Positions 56,581 through 64,000 of a stretch of DNA of 64,000 nt are shown here, in pieces. The DNA lies in NCBI RefSeq assembly GCF_000266905.1, contig NC_018027.1, positions 1,364,001 to 1,428,000 of the forward strand. The letters are read 5' to 3'. Position 1 is the first letter of the stretch, and each line of letters opens with the position of its first letter. The position numbers and the translations under genes are program-made. The notes beneath the pieces were generated by a model. It saw only the letters and a list, made by a program, of their open reading frames with translations. It did no database searches and had not been told where the DNA came from. This DNA comes from Mycolicibacterium chubuense NBB4. Lineage in GTDB: Bacteria; Actinomycetota; Actinomycetes; Mycobacteriales; Mycobacteriaceae.

Positions 56581-57740
56581 AGTGCCGGGGGGCCGTCCTG
56601 CGGGGGGTCGGCGCCGACTGGGAGGTGGCGGAGATCACGCTGGATCCGCCCCGCGAGGGCGAGGTTCTGGTGAAGATGCGTTCCGCCGGTCTCTGCCATT
56701 CCGACGAGCACTTCGTCACCGGCGACATGGTGCCCACGCCGGAACTGGCGGCGATCTTCGAATCCATGGGTACGCCGTTCCCCGAGCTGTTCCCGTTGCT
56801 CGGAGGTCACGAGGGTGCGGGGGTGGTCGAGGAGGTGGGGCCCGGCGTGCGGTCGGTGCAACCCGGCGACCACGTCGCGCTGTCGTTCATCCCCGCATGT
56901 GGCAGGTGCCGGTGGTGCGTCTCGGGGATGACGTATCTGTGCGACAACGGCGCGCAGATGCTGACCAAGGAAATGGTCACCGACGGCACCACGCGCCGGC
57001 ACGTCGGCGGTGAGGACCTCACCGCCATGGGGCAGCTCGGCACCTTCGCCGAATACGCAGTGCTCGCCGAAGAGTCGGTGATCAGGATCGACGAATCGAT
57101 TCCGCTCGAGGCCGCGTCGCTGGTGTCCTGCGGAGTGACGACGGGCTGGGGCTCCGGCACCGTGGGTGTCGGAACTCAACCCGGCGACGTGGTGGTCATC
57201 GTCGGGACCGGGGGCGTGGGGATCAACGCCGTGCAAGGCGCCCGGACCGCGGGCGCCGATGTGGTGATCGCGGTGGATCCCGTTGAATTCAAACGTGATA
57301 CGGCGAAGTTCTTCGGAGCCACCGACACCTGCCCGTCGATGGAGGAGGCGTTCCCGATGGTTCGGGAGCTGACCGGGGGAGTGATGGCCGACCGGGTGGT
57401 GCTGACGCCGAGCGTGCTGACGCCCGAGATGCTCATGCCGGCGTTGATGCTCACCCGGAAAGGCGGCACCTGCCTGATCACCGCGGTGCCCAGGTTCGAG
57501 ATCTCGTCGGTGCCGATGCTGCTGGTCGACCTGCTGAACTCCTGCAAGACGCTGAAGGGGATGATCTACGGCGGCATGAACCCGCGCGCGAGCATGCCGA
57601 TGCTGCTGTCGATGTACCGCAACGGTCACCTCAAGCTCGACGAGCTGATCACCCGCCGGTACCGGCTCGAGCAGATCAACGAGGCGTACGCCGATCTGCG
57701 GGAGGGGCGCAACATCCGCGGGGTGCTCGAGTTCGCCTGA
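56577..57740 (+). CDS. Zinc-dependent alcohol dehydrogenase (NDMA-dependent type)
   Basis: A 387-residue medium-chain dehydrogenase. The catalytic zinc ligands are Cys in GLCHSDEH and GGHEGAG (His, Glu), and the structural zinc lobe is CGRCRWCVSGMTYLC. The cofactor loop is VVIVGTGGVGINAVQ with the acid VD after it. A 10-residue pattern (GMNPRASMP, RYRLEQINEAYADLREGRNIRGV) is typical of NDMA-type mycobacterial enzymes with long-chain alcohols. ATG at 56577 is coupled to the aldehyde dehydrogenase. Confidence 0.92.
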   Translation: MKCRGAVLRGVGADWEVAEITLDPPREGEVLVKMRSAGLCHSDEHFVTGDMVPTPELAAIFESMGTPFPELFPLLGGHEGAGVVEEVGPGVRSVQPGDHVALSFIPACGRCRWCVSGMTYLCDNGAQMLTKEMVTDGTTRRHVGGEDLTAMGQLGTFAEYAVLAEESVIRIDESIPLEAASLVSCGVTTGWGSGTVGVGTQPGDVVVIVGTGGVGINAVQGARTAGADVVIAVDPVEFKRDTAKFFGATDTCPSMEEAFPMVRELTGGVMADRVVLTPSVLTPEMLMPALMLTRKGGTCLITAVPRFEISSVPMLLVDLLNSCKTLKGMIYGGMNPRASMPMLLSMYRNGHLKLDELITRRYRLEQINEAYADLREGRNIRGVLEFA

Positions 57741-57760
57741 GGTGCCTGCGCTGGCCCGTC

Positions 57761-58606
57761 CTAAGGCTGCGTGTAGCCCGGCGGATTGGCCGACTCCACC
57801 CAGAAGTCCACGCCGAGGTCCGAGCCCGGCACGCAGTCGTACACCGACAGGTCGGTGACGCCGGATTCCAGCAGCACGTCCTCGCACAGCAGCGTGTGGC
57901 CGGTGTAGGACGACGGCTTGGTCAGCACCGCGTAGGCGGCGTCGGAGTACACCTCGGGCTTGCGGGAACGCTTCATCGACTCGTCGCCGCCGAGCAGGTT
58001 CTGCACCGCGGCGGTGGCCACCATGGTGCGCGGCCACAACGTGTTGGAAGCGATGCCGGCCTCGCGCATCTCTTCAGCAATGCCCAACGCGCACAACGTC
58101 ATTCCGAACTTCGCCATCATGTAGGGGGTGGGCTTGAGCCACTTCGGCTCCAGCAGCACCGGCGGCGACAGCGTCAGGATGTGCGGGTTCTCGCGGCCCT
58201 TCATGTGGGGCAGGCAGGCCTGCGACACCGCGTAGGTGCCGCGGACCTGGATGCCGTTCATCAGGTCGAAGCGCTTGAGCGGCACGTCTTCGATGGAACC
58301 CAAATTGATCGCCGAGGCGTTGTTGACGCAGATGTCGATGCCGCCGAACTGCTCGACGGTCTTGGCCACCGCAGCGCTGACCGAGTCGCCGTCGCGGATG
58401 TCGCCGACGATCGGCAGTGCCTGGCCGCCGGCCTCCTCGATCTCTTTGGCCGCCGTGTAGATCGTGCCCGGCAGCTTCGGATGAGGTTCGGCGGTCTTGG
58501 CGACCAGCGCGATGTTGGCGCCGTCGGCGGCGACCCGCTTGGCGATCGCCAGCCCGATGCCGCGACTGGCGCCGGAGATGAACATGGTTTTTCCCGCGAG
58601 TGACAT
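57761..58606 (-). CDS. Short-chain dehydrogenase/reductase (HSDL2-like)
   Basis: A 281-residue SDR. The cofactor loop SGASRGIGLAIA (about 10-21), the structural NNAS, catalytic Ser in LTLSPP and the pair Tyr/Lys in TPYMMAKFGM are complete. The KTAEPHPKLPGTIYTAA stretch and length resemble HSDL2-like and Rv3224-type SDRs, whose substrate is unsettled (fatty acyl or steroid-like). It is convergent with the alcohol dehydrogenase, with only 20 bp between stops. Confidence 0.9.
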   Translation of the reverse strand: MSLAGKTMFISGASRGIGLAIAKRVAADGANIALVAKTAEPHPKLPGTIYTAAKEIEEAGGQALPIVGDIRDGDSVSAAVAKTVEQFGGIDICVNNASAINLGSIEDVPLKRFDLMNGIQVRGTYAVSQACLPHMKGRENPHILTLSPPVLLEPKWLKPTPYMMAKFGMTLCALGIAEEMREAGIASNTLWPRTMVATAAVQNLLGGDESMKRSRKPEVYSDAAYAVLTKPSSYTGHTLLCEDVLLESGVTDLSVYDCVPGSDLGVDFWVESANPPGYTQP

Positions 58607-58616
58607 GCCCCCAACC

Positions 58617-59108
58617 CTATGGTGCGCGGATGTCGGCGGTGACCGCCTTCGTCAGCCTGATCAGATCGCGCGGGTCGACCGAGACGTCGAGACCCCGCTT
58701 ACCTGCGCTGCACAACACGCGGTCCCACTCCAGAGCCGACGAATCGACGACGGTGGGCAGCGGTTTGCGCTGGCCGAGCGGAGAGATCCCGCCGAGCACA
58801 TATCCGCTCGAACGCTGCGCCACCGCGGGATCGGCCATCGTCGCCTTCGGCGCCCCGAGTGCCGCGGCGGCCGCCTTCAGCGACAGCTTCGACGGCACCG
58901 GCAGCACCGCGACGCCCAGCCCCTTCGGCACCGCCACCACCAGCGTCTTGAAGATCTGCTCGGCCACCAGGCCGCCGGTGGTGACGAGTTCGTGCACCGC
59001 TTCGTCGCCGAACGAGTCGCTGCGGGGATCGTGCGGGAAGGACACCACGGTGTGCGGGATCCCGGCGGCCACCAGGGCCGCGATCGCCGGTGTTGCTGCG
59101 CGCGCCAC
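58617..59108 (-). CDS. ybaK: Cys-tRNA(Pro)/Cys-tRNA(Cys) deacylase, YbaK/EbsC type
   Basis: A 163-residue trans-editing enzyme that clears misacylated tRNA. The conserved parts LVAEQIFKTLVV (Lys in the active cleft), GYVLGGISPLGQRK and the C-terminal CSAGKRGLDVSVDPRDL match the YbaK fold. The GTG at 59108 comes 6 nt after TACCCT (59120 to 59115 on the minus strand), a leaderless start; GTG at 59114 is the alternative. It is divergent from sigH, and the two promoters are back to back. Confidence 0.9.
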   Translation of the reverse strand: MARAATPAIAALVAAGIPHTVVSFPHDPRSDSFGDEAVHELVTTGGLVAEQIFKTLVVAVPKGLGVAVLPVPSKLSLKAAAAALGAPKATMADPAVAQRSSGYVLGGISPLGQRKPLPTVVDSSALEWDRVLCSAGKRGLDVSVDPRDLIRLTKAVTADIRAP

Positions 59109-59126
59109 CGGCACAGGGTAAGGCCG

Positions 59127-59153
59127 GGGAACACGACCGCCGTGCTCGCTGTT
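59127..59153 (+). promoter_or_regulatory. SigH-type promoter before sigH
   Basis: GGGAACA (59127-59133), 16 bp, then TGTT (59150-59153), close to the SigH consensus GGGAAYA-N16/17-CGTT. It lies about 180 bp before the sigH ATG, which fits autoregulation by oxidative or heat stress. Confidence 0.75.
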
Positions 59154-59329
59154 GTCACCGACAGCTGAGGTGGTCGTTCGGCCAGCCAGAAAGAAGTCGG
59201 TCTCAACCTCTAGGATCGTGAAGAAGGGGATAGATGGTGCCAGCGTTGGCCTTGGAGGCCCCGTTGCGTCCGGTGATTGCGCCGGACCTGTTTGGTGGCG
59301 CCGCAAGAGAAGGGACGGTGTTCCCCACG

Positions 59330-59992
59330 ATGACCGACACCGATGGGTTGGCTGCTGAGACGACCCTCGATTCCGATACAGCCCCGGCGCACGAGGAAAC
59401 CGACGCCGAGCTGACCGCCCGATTCGAGCGCGACGCGATCCCGATGCTGGACCAGCTCTACGGCGGTGCGCTGCGGATGACGCGCAATCCCGCCGATGCC
59501 GAAGACCTGCTGCAGGAAACGATGGTCAAGGCGTACGCCGGGTTCCGGTCGTTCCGCGAGGGCACCAACCTCAAGGCGTGGCTGTACCGGATCCTGACCA
59601 ACACCTACATCAACAGCTACCGCAAGAAGCAGCGCCAGCCGTCGGAGTACCCCACCGAGGAGATCACCGACTGGCAGCTGGCGGCCAACGCCGAACACTC
59701 CTCGACCGGACTGCGTTCGGCCGAGGTCGAAGCGCTGGAATTACTGCCCGACAGTGAGATCAAGGAAGCTCTGCAGGCTCTGCCCGAAGAGTTCCGGATG
59801 GCGGTGTACTACGCCGACGTCGAGGGCTTCCCGTACAAGGAGATCGCCGAAATCATGGACACGCCGATCGGAACGGTGATGTCGCGGTTGCACCGCGGCA
59901 GACGCCAGCTCCGCGAGTTGTTGGCCGATGTGGCCCGCGACCGCGGCTTCATCCGGGGTGAGCAGCTGGGTGCCGAGGAGGTCACCTCATGA
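59330..59992 (+). CDS. sigH: ECF sigma factor SigH
   Basis: A 220-residue ECF sigma factor, central to oxidative and heat stress in mycobacteria. Region 2 contains [20 protein letters not shown] (residues about 45-64) and region 4 [19 protein letters not shown] (about 180-198). The ATG at 59330 gives a product near the known length; the frame is open up to 59234. The stop overlaps rshA (ATGA). Confidence 0.97.
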   Translation: MTDTDGLAAETTLDSDTAPAHEETDAELTARFERDAIPMLDQLYGGALRMTRNPADAEDLLQETMVKAYAGFRSFREGTNLKAWLYRILTNTYINSYRKKQRQPSEYPTEEITDWQLAANAEHSSTGLRSAEVEALELLPDSEIKEALQALPEEFRMAVYYADVEGFPYKEIAEIMDTPIGTVMSRLHRGRRQLRELLADVARDRGFIRGEQLGAEEVTS

Positions 59993-60321
59993 GCGGCATC
60001 GACGGCACCGGCACGCCCGACTCGTCCGGCGCCGAGGACCGCTGGCGCCCACCGATCGGCCCGGTCGACCCGGAACATCCCGAGTGCGCGGCGGTGATCG
60101 CCGAGGTGTGGACCCTGCTCGACGGCGAATGCACGGTGGAGACCCGCGACCGGCTGCGTCAGCACCTCGAGGAATGCCCGACGTGTCTGCGTCATTACGG
60201 CATCGAGGAGCGCGTCAAGCGTTTGATCGCCATGAAGTGCAGCGGCGAGCGCGCGCCGGAGAGCCTGCGCGAGCGGCTGCGGATCCAGATCAGCCGCACC
60301 ACGATCATCCGCGGCGGCTGA
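59989..60321 (+). CDS. rshA: RshA zinc anti-sigma factor
   Basis: A 110-residue ZAS-family anti-sigma factor that binds SigH in reduced state and lets go upon disulphide stress. The redox zinc motif is HLEECPTC (His59, Cys63, Cys66), preceded by another Cys in DGEC. The remaining part is helical. The overlap with sigH and the order are standard. A bidirectional terminator follows. Confidence 0.97.
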   Translation: MSGIDGTGTPDSSGAEDRWRPPIGPVDPEHPECAAVIAEVWTLLDGECTVETRDRLRQHLEECPTCLRHYGIEERVKRLIAMKCSGERAPESLRERLRIQISRTTIIRGG

Positions 60322-60345
60322 CGCCCGCGTTCCCACCGCAACGAA

Positions 60346-60379
60346 AAACCGCCCGGCTTCGACGAAGTCCGGGCGGTTT
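60346..60379. terminator. Bidirectional intrinsic terminator
   Basis: AAACCGCCCGG (60346-60356) pairs with CCGGGCGGTTT (60369-60379); an inner CTTC/GAAG stem with a small loop completes it. A-rich on the left and T-rich on the right, so it can end both rshA (+) and the bL37 gene (-). Confidence 0.9.
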
Positions 60380-60398
60380 CCCTGTGAGCTCAGCGAAG

Positions 60399-60491
60399 TC
60401 AGCGCACTGACTTCGAACCCGCGTTGGGCCGCTTGCCGTGATTGGCCTTGCTGTGCTTGCGATCGCGCTTCTTCCGGCCTCGCTTGGCCAT
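60399..60491 (-). CDS. Small ribosomal protein bL37
   Basis: A 30-residue strongly basic peptide starting MAKRGRKKRDRKHSKAN and ending SKSVR, preceded by GGAGGT five nt before the ATG at 60491. It matches bL37, an actinobacterial 50S protein first seen in the M. smegmatis ribosome structure. The described form is about 24 residues, so the last residues here may be an extension. It is too short for standard gene callers. It is convergent with rshA across the terminator. Confidence 0.85.
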   Translation of the reverse strand: MAKRGRKKRDRKHSKANHGKRPNAGSKSVR

Positions 60492-60615
60492 GGTGTACCT
60501 CCGATGGTGCTCGACTGATTGCCGCCATTCTCTCACGGGCCGGTTGGTGCTCCGTCCACGGCGGGGTGTGGTTCGATAGACGCGGTAAGACGTCGGGTGA
60601 ATGAGTGGGGTGAAG

Positions 60616-60831
60616 ATGGCCGAGGACGTTCGCGCGGAAATCGTGGCCAGTGTGCTCGAGGTCGTGGTGAGCGAAGGCGATCAGATCGGTGCAGGCGACA
60701 CCCTGGTGCTCCTCGAGTCGATGAAGATGGAGATCCCCGTGCTCGCCGAGGTCGCAGGCACCGTGAGCCAGGTCAGCGTGTCCGTTGGCGACGTCATCCA
60801 GGCCGGCGACCTGATCGCGGTCATCAGCTGA
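60616..60831 (+). CDS. Biotin/lipoyl attachment protein (TB7.3 type)
   Basis: A 71-residue biotin carboxyl carrier-like domain with the modified Lys in ESMKMEIP (Lys37). It matches the M. tuberculosis protein TB7.3 (Rv3221c) in length and sequence. No carboxylase gene is next to it. ATG at 60616 (MAEDVRAE) is preferred to an in-frame ATG at 60601. Confidence 0.94.
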   Translation: MAEDVRAEIVASVLEVVVSEGDQIGAGDTLVLLESMKMEIPVLAEVAGTVSQVSVSVGDVIQAGDLIAVIS

Positions 60832-60877
60832 CTCGTTGACCGCACCGCTGCGCGCCATCCCGACGTTCGTGTAGGCC

Positions 60878-62368
60878 ATGTCCACCCTCGGTGATCTGCT
60901 CGCCGAGCACACCATCCTGCCCGGAAGCGCCGTCGACCACCTGCACGCCGTGGTGGGCGAGTGGCAGTTGCTGGCCGATCTGTCGTTCGCGGACTTCCTG
61001 ATGTGGGTGCAGCGCGACGACGGGAAGCTGGTGTGCGTCGCGCAGGTGCGGCCCAACACCGCGCCGACGGTGCTGCTGGCCGACGCGGTGGGAACCCTCG
61101 CCGGCCCCCGCGATGTGCCGATCGTGGCCGCCGCCTTCCGGTCCGGCGTCATCGGCCGGGCCACGATCGACGGGCTGGACGGTTCGCCGGGCCTGAAAGT
61201 CGAGGCCGTCCCGGTGCGCCACGACAGCGCCGTCGTCGCGGTGCTCACCCATCAGATGTCGCTGGCTCCCCGGCAGGCCAGTCCGCTGGAGGCCGCCTAC
61301 GTGGACTGTGCGGGCGACCTGCTCCACATGCTGTCCGAAGGCACCTTTCCCAACGTCGGTGATCTGGCGATGTCGCGGTCGAGCCCCCGCGTCGGGGACG
61401 GCTTCATCCGGCTCGACGAGGCCGGCGTCGTCAGCTTCGCGAGCCCGAATGCGATCTCGGCGTACCACCGCATGGGGCTGACCGCCGAGCTGGAGGGGCA
61501 CAACCTCGTCAGCGTCACCCGGCCCCTGATCTCGGACCCGTTCGAGGCGCAGGAGCTGGCCAACCACGTCCGCGACTCGCTGGGCGGCGGGTCCAGCATG
61601 CGCATGGAGGTGGAGGCGGGTGGCGCGGCGATCCTGCTGCGGACGCTGCCGCTGGTGGTGCACGGCAGCGCCGTCGGGGCCGCGGTGCTGATCCGCGACG
61701 TCACCGAGGTCAAGCGCCGGGACCGGGCGCTGTTGTCCAAGGACGCGACGATCCGCGAGATCCACCATCGGGTGAAGAACAACCTGCAGACCGTCGCGGC
61801 GCTGCTGCGCCTGCAGGCTCGCCGGACCAACAACGCCGAAGGCCGCGAGGCGCTGATCGAATCGGTGCGCCGGGTGTCGTCGATCGCGCTGGTGCACGAT
61901 GCGCTGTCGATGTCGGTGGACGAGGAGGTCAACCTCGACGAGGTCGTCGACCGGATCCTGCCGATCATGAACGACGTCGCGAGCGTCGACGCGCCGATCC
62001 GGATCAACCGGGTGGGGGAGCTGGGCGTGCTGGACGCCGACCGCGCGACCGCGCTGATCATGGTGATCACCGAGTTGGTGCAGAACGCGATCGAGCACGC
62101 CTTCGACGCCACCACCGCGGCGGGATGCGTGACGATCCGGGCCGAGCGCTCCGCCCGGTGGCTCGACGTCGTCGTCCACGACGACGGACGCGGGCTGCCC
62201 GCCGGGTTCAGTCTGGAGAAGTCCGACCGGCTGGGACTGCAGATCGTGCGCACTCTGGTGTCGGCCGAACTCGACGGCTCGTTGGGAATGCACGACGTCC
62301 CGACCGGAGGCACGGACGTGGTTCTGCGAGTGCCTATTGGCAGGCGACTTCGCGCGAGCCAATTCTGA
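60878..62368 (+). CDS. pdtaS: PdtaS cytosolic sensor histidine kinase
   Basis: A 496-residue soluble kinase (Rv3220c type) with an N-terminal GAF domain (about 10-150), a PAS domain (about 170-275), a HisKA_2 helix with EIHHRVKNNLQ (His297 phosphoacceptor) and a HATPase part with NAIEHAF and DDGRGLP. Its partner PdtaR, an RNA-binding antiterminator, is encoded elsewhere. Family knowledge links it to copper/NO stress sensing. ATG at 60878 is the first. Confidence 0.95.
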   Translation: MSTLGDLLAEHTILPGSAVDHLHAVVGEWQLLADLSFADFLMWVQRDDGKLVCVAQVRPNTAPTVLLADAVGTLAGPRDVPIVAAAFRSGVIGRATIDGLDGSPGLKVEAVPVRHDSAVVAVLTHQMSLAPRQASPLEAAYVDCAGDLLHMLSEGTFPNVGDLAMSRSSPRVGDGFIRLDEAGVVSFASPNAISAYHRMGLTAELEGHNLVSVTRPLISDPFEAQELANHVRDSLGGGSSMRMEVEAGGAAILLRTLPLVVHGSAVGAAVLIRDVTEVKRRDRALLSKDATIREIHHRVKNNLQTVAALLRLQARRTNNAEGREALIESVRRVSSIALVHDALSMSVDEEVNLDEVVDRILPIMNDVASVDAPIRINRVGELGVLDADRATALIMVITELVQNAIEHAFDATTAAGCVTIRAERSARWLDVVVHDDGRGLPAGFSLEKSDRLGLQIVRTLVSAELDGSLGMHDVPTGGTDVVLRVPIGRRLRASQF

Positions 62369-62439
62369 CAGTAAAGTGGCGAATTTCACTCAGAAAGCGA
62401 AATTCGGCTGCCGTCTCATTCGAATTGAATTCACATAGT

Positions 62440-62467
62440 TACGGCCCCGACTTTCGTCGGGGCCGTA
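62440..62467. terminator. Convergent terminator between pdtaS and whiB1
   Basis: TACGGCCCCGAC (62440-62451) and GTCGGGGCCGTA (62456-62467) form a perfect 12-bp stem with a TTTC loop. A weaker GAATTTC/GAAATTC repeat lies before it (62381-62405). Confidence 0.88.
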
Positions 62468-62489
62468 GGTCAAGCACTGCGGTGGAGTA

Positions 62490-62744
62490 TCAGACTCCGG
62501 TGCGAGCCTTCGTCCGGGCGTTGCGCCGCTTGAGCGCGCGGCGCTCGTCTTCGCTCATGCCACCCCAGACGCCCGCGTCCTGGCCCGACTCCAACGCCCA
62601 GCTCAGGCACTCAGCGGTGACCGGGCAGCGGTTGCAGACGAGCTTCGCGTCAGCGATCTGGGCGAGGGCCGGGCCGCTGTTCCCCACCGGGAAGAACAGT
62701 TCCGGATCCTCGTCGCGACAGACCGCCTTGTGGCGCCAATCCAT
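62490..62744 (-). CDS. whiB1: WhiB1 iron-sulfur, NO-responsive regulator
   Basis: An 84-residue WhiB protein, essential in M. tuberculosis, which binds a [4Fe-4S] cluster via Cys9, Cys37, Cys40 and Cys46 (CNRCPVTAEC) and the primary sigma factor. The turn GVWGG and basic tail RRALKRRNARTKAR are present. Its cluster reacts with NO. ATG at 62744 has a short leader with AGGAGT. A CRP site lies upstream. Confidence 0.97.
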   Translation of the reverse strand: MDWRHKAVCRDEDPELFFPVGNSGPALAQIADAKLVCNRCPVTAECLSWALESGQDAGVWGGMSEDERRALKRRNARTKARTGV

Positions 62745-63011
62745 AGGTCCCTACTCCTTTTCGTGTGCGCAGCGAAGCGCACGAGCTTAACTTCGGCTGT
62801 TAACGCGAGCGCACCAAATGTTTCTGCGCTGTTGCATCCGATGCTTTCACAGGCTGAACAGATGTCAATAGCAGTTCGTTAACACGTGGGCAATCTCACT
62901 ACGGCGGACCGTTACCGGTTCCCTTACCCGTTTGTACTACACTCAACCCACCTGCGCTTGAATCTCGCCTGTGATGTCGCTATCAACTGGTGTCGGTGCA
63001 GGTCAGAGGGG
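62745..63011 (-). promoter_or_regulatory. whiB1 promoter region
   Basis: 267 bp between whiB1 and the lipid kinase. On the minus strand AGTGAGATTGCCCACG (62900 to 62885) is a good CRP/Cmr-type site, nearly the same as that known at M. tuberculosis whiB1. TTGACA (62868 to 62863) follows as a -35, putting the CRP site around position -60 if the start is near 62833. No gene is seen in the remaining part. Confidence 0.75.
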
Positions 63012-63968
63012 TTACTGAGCGGAATTTGGGGGAGGGGCGACCACGCTCAGGGCGTCGCGAACGGCAGTGAATTGCATCGTTTCGCGCTCGCCGACGAAAT
63101 CGCCGTCGATCTGGCATGCCACGGGCCGGGCACTGGTGACTTTCAACCACGGCAGGTCGTCGTCGCGGATCAGGTGCTTGGCGTCGAGGCGGGGTTTCCG
63201 CGAGGTCATCTGCCGTACCAACCGCAAATTGGCCCACACGTTCATGCTGGTCGTCGCGAACACCCCGAGGCCGCCCTCGAACGTCGTGTCGGGATTGGTC
63301 CACACCGGGCGGGTGTTGGCGTAGGTCCACGGACTGGCGTTGGAGACGAACACGAAATGCACCCCGGGCACCGGTTCGCGACCGGGCAGGTGCAGCGTCA
63401 GCGCAGCCTCCTTGCGGGCGCTGGCCAGCACCTCGCGGATCGCGACCCGGATGTAGCGCGACGCGGTGACCTTGCGTCCCTTCGCCCGCTGCGCCTCCAC
63501 CGCGGCGACCACGTCGCCGTCGACGCCCATGCCCGCCGTGAACACCGCCCAGCGCTCCCCGCAGTCCATCAGGCCGATGCGGCGCCAGATCCCCGTGCGC
63601 CGGTACTCGCTGAGCAGGTCGACGAGCTGGTTCGTGGCCTGCAACGGGTCCGGGCTGATGCCCAGCGCGCGGGCGAACACGTTGGCCGACCCGCCCGGCA
63701 CCACGCCGACCGCGGGAGCCGCACCGCCGGGCCCCACCTCGTCCATGATGCCGTTGACCACCTCGTTCACCGTGCCGTCGCCGCCGTGCACGATCAGCAC
63801 GTCCACGCCGTCGCGGGCGGCGTCGCGGGCGATCTCGATCGCGTGGCCACGGTGATCGGTGTGTGCGACGGTCAACGAGACCCGGCTCTCCAGGGCGTGC
63901 GCCAGCAGATCGCGGCCCGCCGCGGTCGTCGATGTGGCATTCGGGTTCACGATCAGCACGGCACGCAC
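63012..63968 (-). CDS. Diacylglycerol kinase-family lipid kinase
   Basis: A 318-residue DAGK_cat family protein (Rv3218 type) phosphorylating a lipid alcohol. Catalytic motifs: LIVNPNATST near the start, VHGGDGTVNEVVNG (about 60-73, nucleotide loop) and VPGGSANVFARALG (about 91-104). C-terminal beta-domain ends QIDGDFVGERE-like residues, typical for the metal-binding Asp. GTG at 63968 gives the usual start VRAVLIVNP; the frame extends to 63989. No further gene is seen to the window end at 64000. Confidence 0.92.
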   Translation of the reverse strand: MRAVLIVNPNATSTTAAGRDLLAHALESRVSLTVAHTDHRGHAIEIARDAARDGVDVLIVHGGDGTVNEVVNGIMDEVGPGGAAPAVGVVPGGSANVFARALGISPDPLQATNQLVDLLSEYRRTGIWRRIGLMDCGERWAVFTAGMGVDGDVVAAVEAQRAKGRKVTASRYIRVAIREVLASARKEAALTLHLPGREPVPGVHFVFVSNASPWTYANTRPVWTNPDTTFEGGLGVFATTSMNVWANLRLVRQMTSRKPRLDAKHLIRDDDLPWLKVTSARPVACQIDGDFVGERETMQFTAVRDALSVVAPPPNSAQ

Positions 63969-64000
63969 GAGGGCTGAGCCTAACGGCACGGCGCCCGCGG

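Noticed and set aside
60878..62368. Complete two-component operon with a response regulator next to PdtaS
   Set aside because: No receiver-domain gene lies nearby; the known partner PdtaR is encoded elsewhere.

Overview
This 64 kb window is a chromosomal segment of a high-GC, rapidly growing mycobacterium (Mycolicibacterium type). Three things point there: a close MspA-type outer-membrane porin, which slow growers lack; the mycobacterial core genes lcp1, rmlD-wbbL, whiB2, fbiAB, mtrAB-lpqB, secA1, sigH-rshA and whiB1; and gene order that follows the Rv3268 to Rv3218 interval of M. tuberculosis (identity recalled from family knowledge, not searched). No rRNA, tRNA, CRISPR array, prophage or complete insertion sequence was seen.

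Layout. 1-4.5 kb: cell-wall linker genes (lcp1; rmlD, wbbL and GDP-mannose pyrophosphorylase as one coupled unit). 4.5-6.3 kb: a 55-residue membrane peptide, the porin mspA and a Trp/Pro-rich secreted protein. 6.3-9.2 kb (minus): F420 genes fbiA-fbiB with a coupled Nudix gene. 9.4-14.7 kb: whiB2 and the mannose pathway (pmmA, SIS-domain protein, manA). 14.6-17.6 kb: a FAD monooxygenase-like protein and an amino-acid permease. 17.6-20.2 kb: alkane hydroxylation (alkB, two rubredoxins, TetR regulator) flanked by 60-bp interspersed elements. 20.3-25.4 kb: sahH, a lipoprotein and two tandem secreted esterases. 25.4-31.2 kb: tmk, then about 5 kb with no counterpart at this place in M. tuberculosis: a hypothetical, a membrane protein, an ECF sigma factor coupled to a membrane Rieske protein, a cupredoxin lipoprotein, a Tat metallophosphoesterase and a small membrane protein. 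31.2-41.4 kb: mtrA-mtrB-lpqB, a second Rieske lipoprotein, an AbiEi/DUF559-like protein, comF-like, hpf and secA1. 41.4-48.5 kb: an Rv3235-like protein, a WS/DGAT-like protein, a BCCT transporter, and the DesA3 desaturase with its reductase. 48.5-58.6 kb: aldo-keto reductase, rsgA, aroA, SRAP protein, two methyltransferases, aldehyde and alcohol dehydrogenases, SDR. 58.6-64 kb: ybaK, sigH-rshA, ribosomal protein bL37, a biotinyl protein, pdtaS, whiB1 and a lipid kinase.

The unit mostly serves envelope building (rhamnose linker, mannose donors, MtrAB, SecA1), lipid and alkane oxidation, and redox or starvation sensing (SigH/RshA, WhiB1, WhiB2, PdtaS, F420). Genes are densely packed, and many adjacent pairs overlap by 4 bp (ATGA/GTGA/TTGA), indicating translational coupling. 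Several starts look leaderless: a TANNNT box lies 6-8 nt before a GTG.

The most notable unexplained items are a three-copy 24-bp repeat between mtrA and mtrB that encodes a coupled 28-residue hydrophobic peptide, the ECF sigma/Rieske pair, a shared operator in front of the desaturase and its reductase, and the 60-bp elements around the alkane genes.
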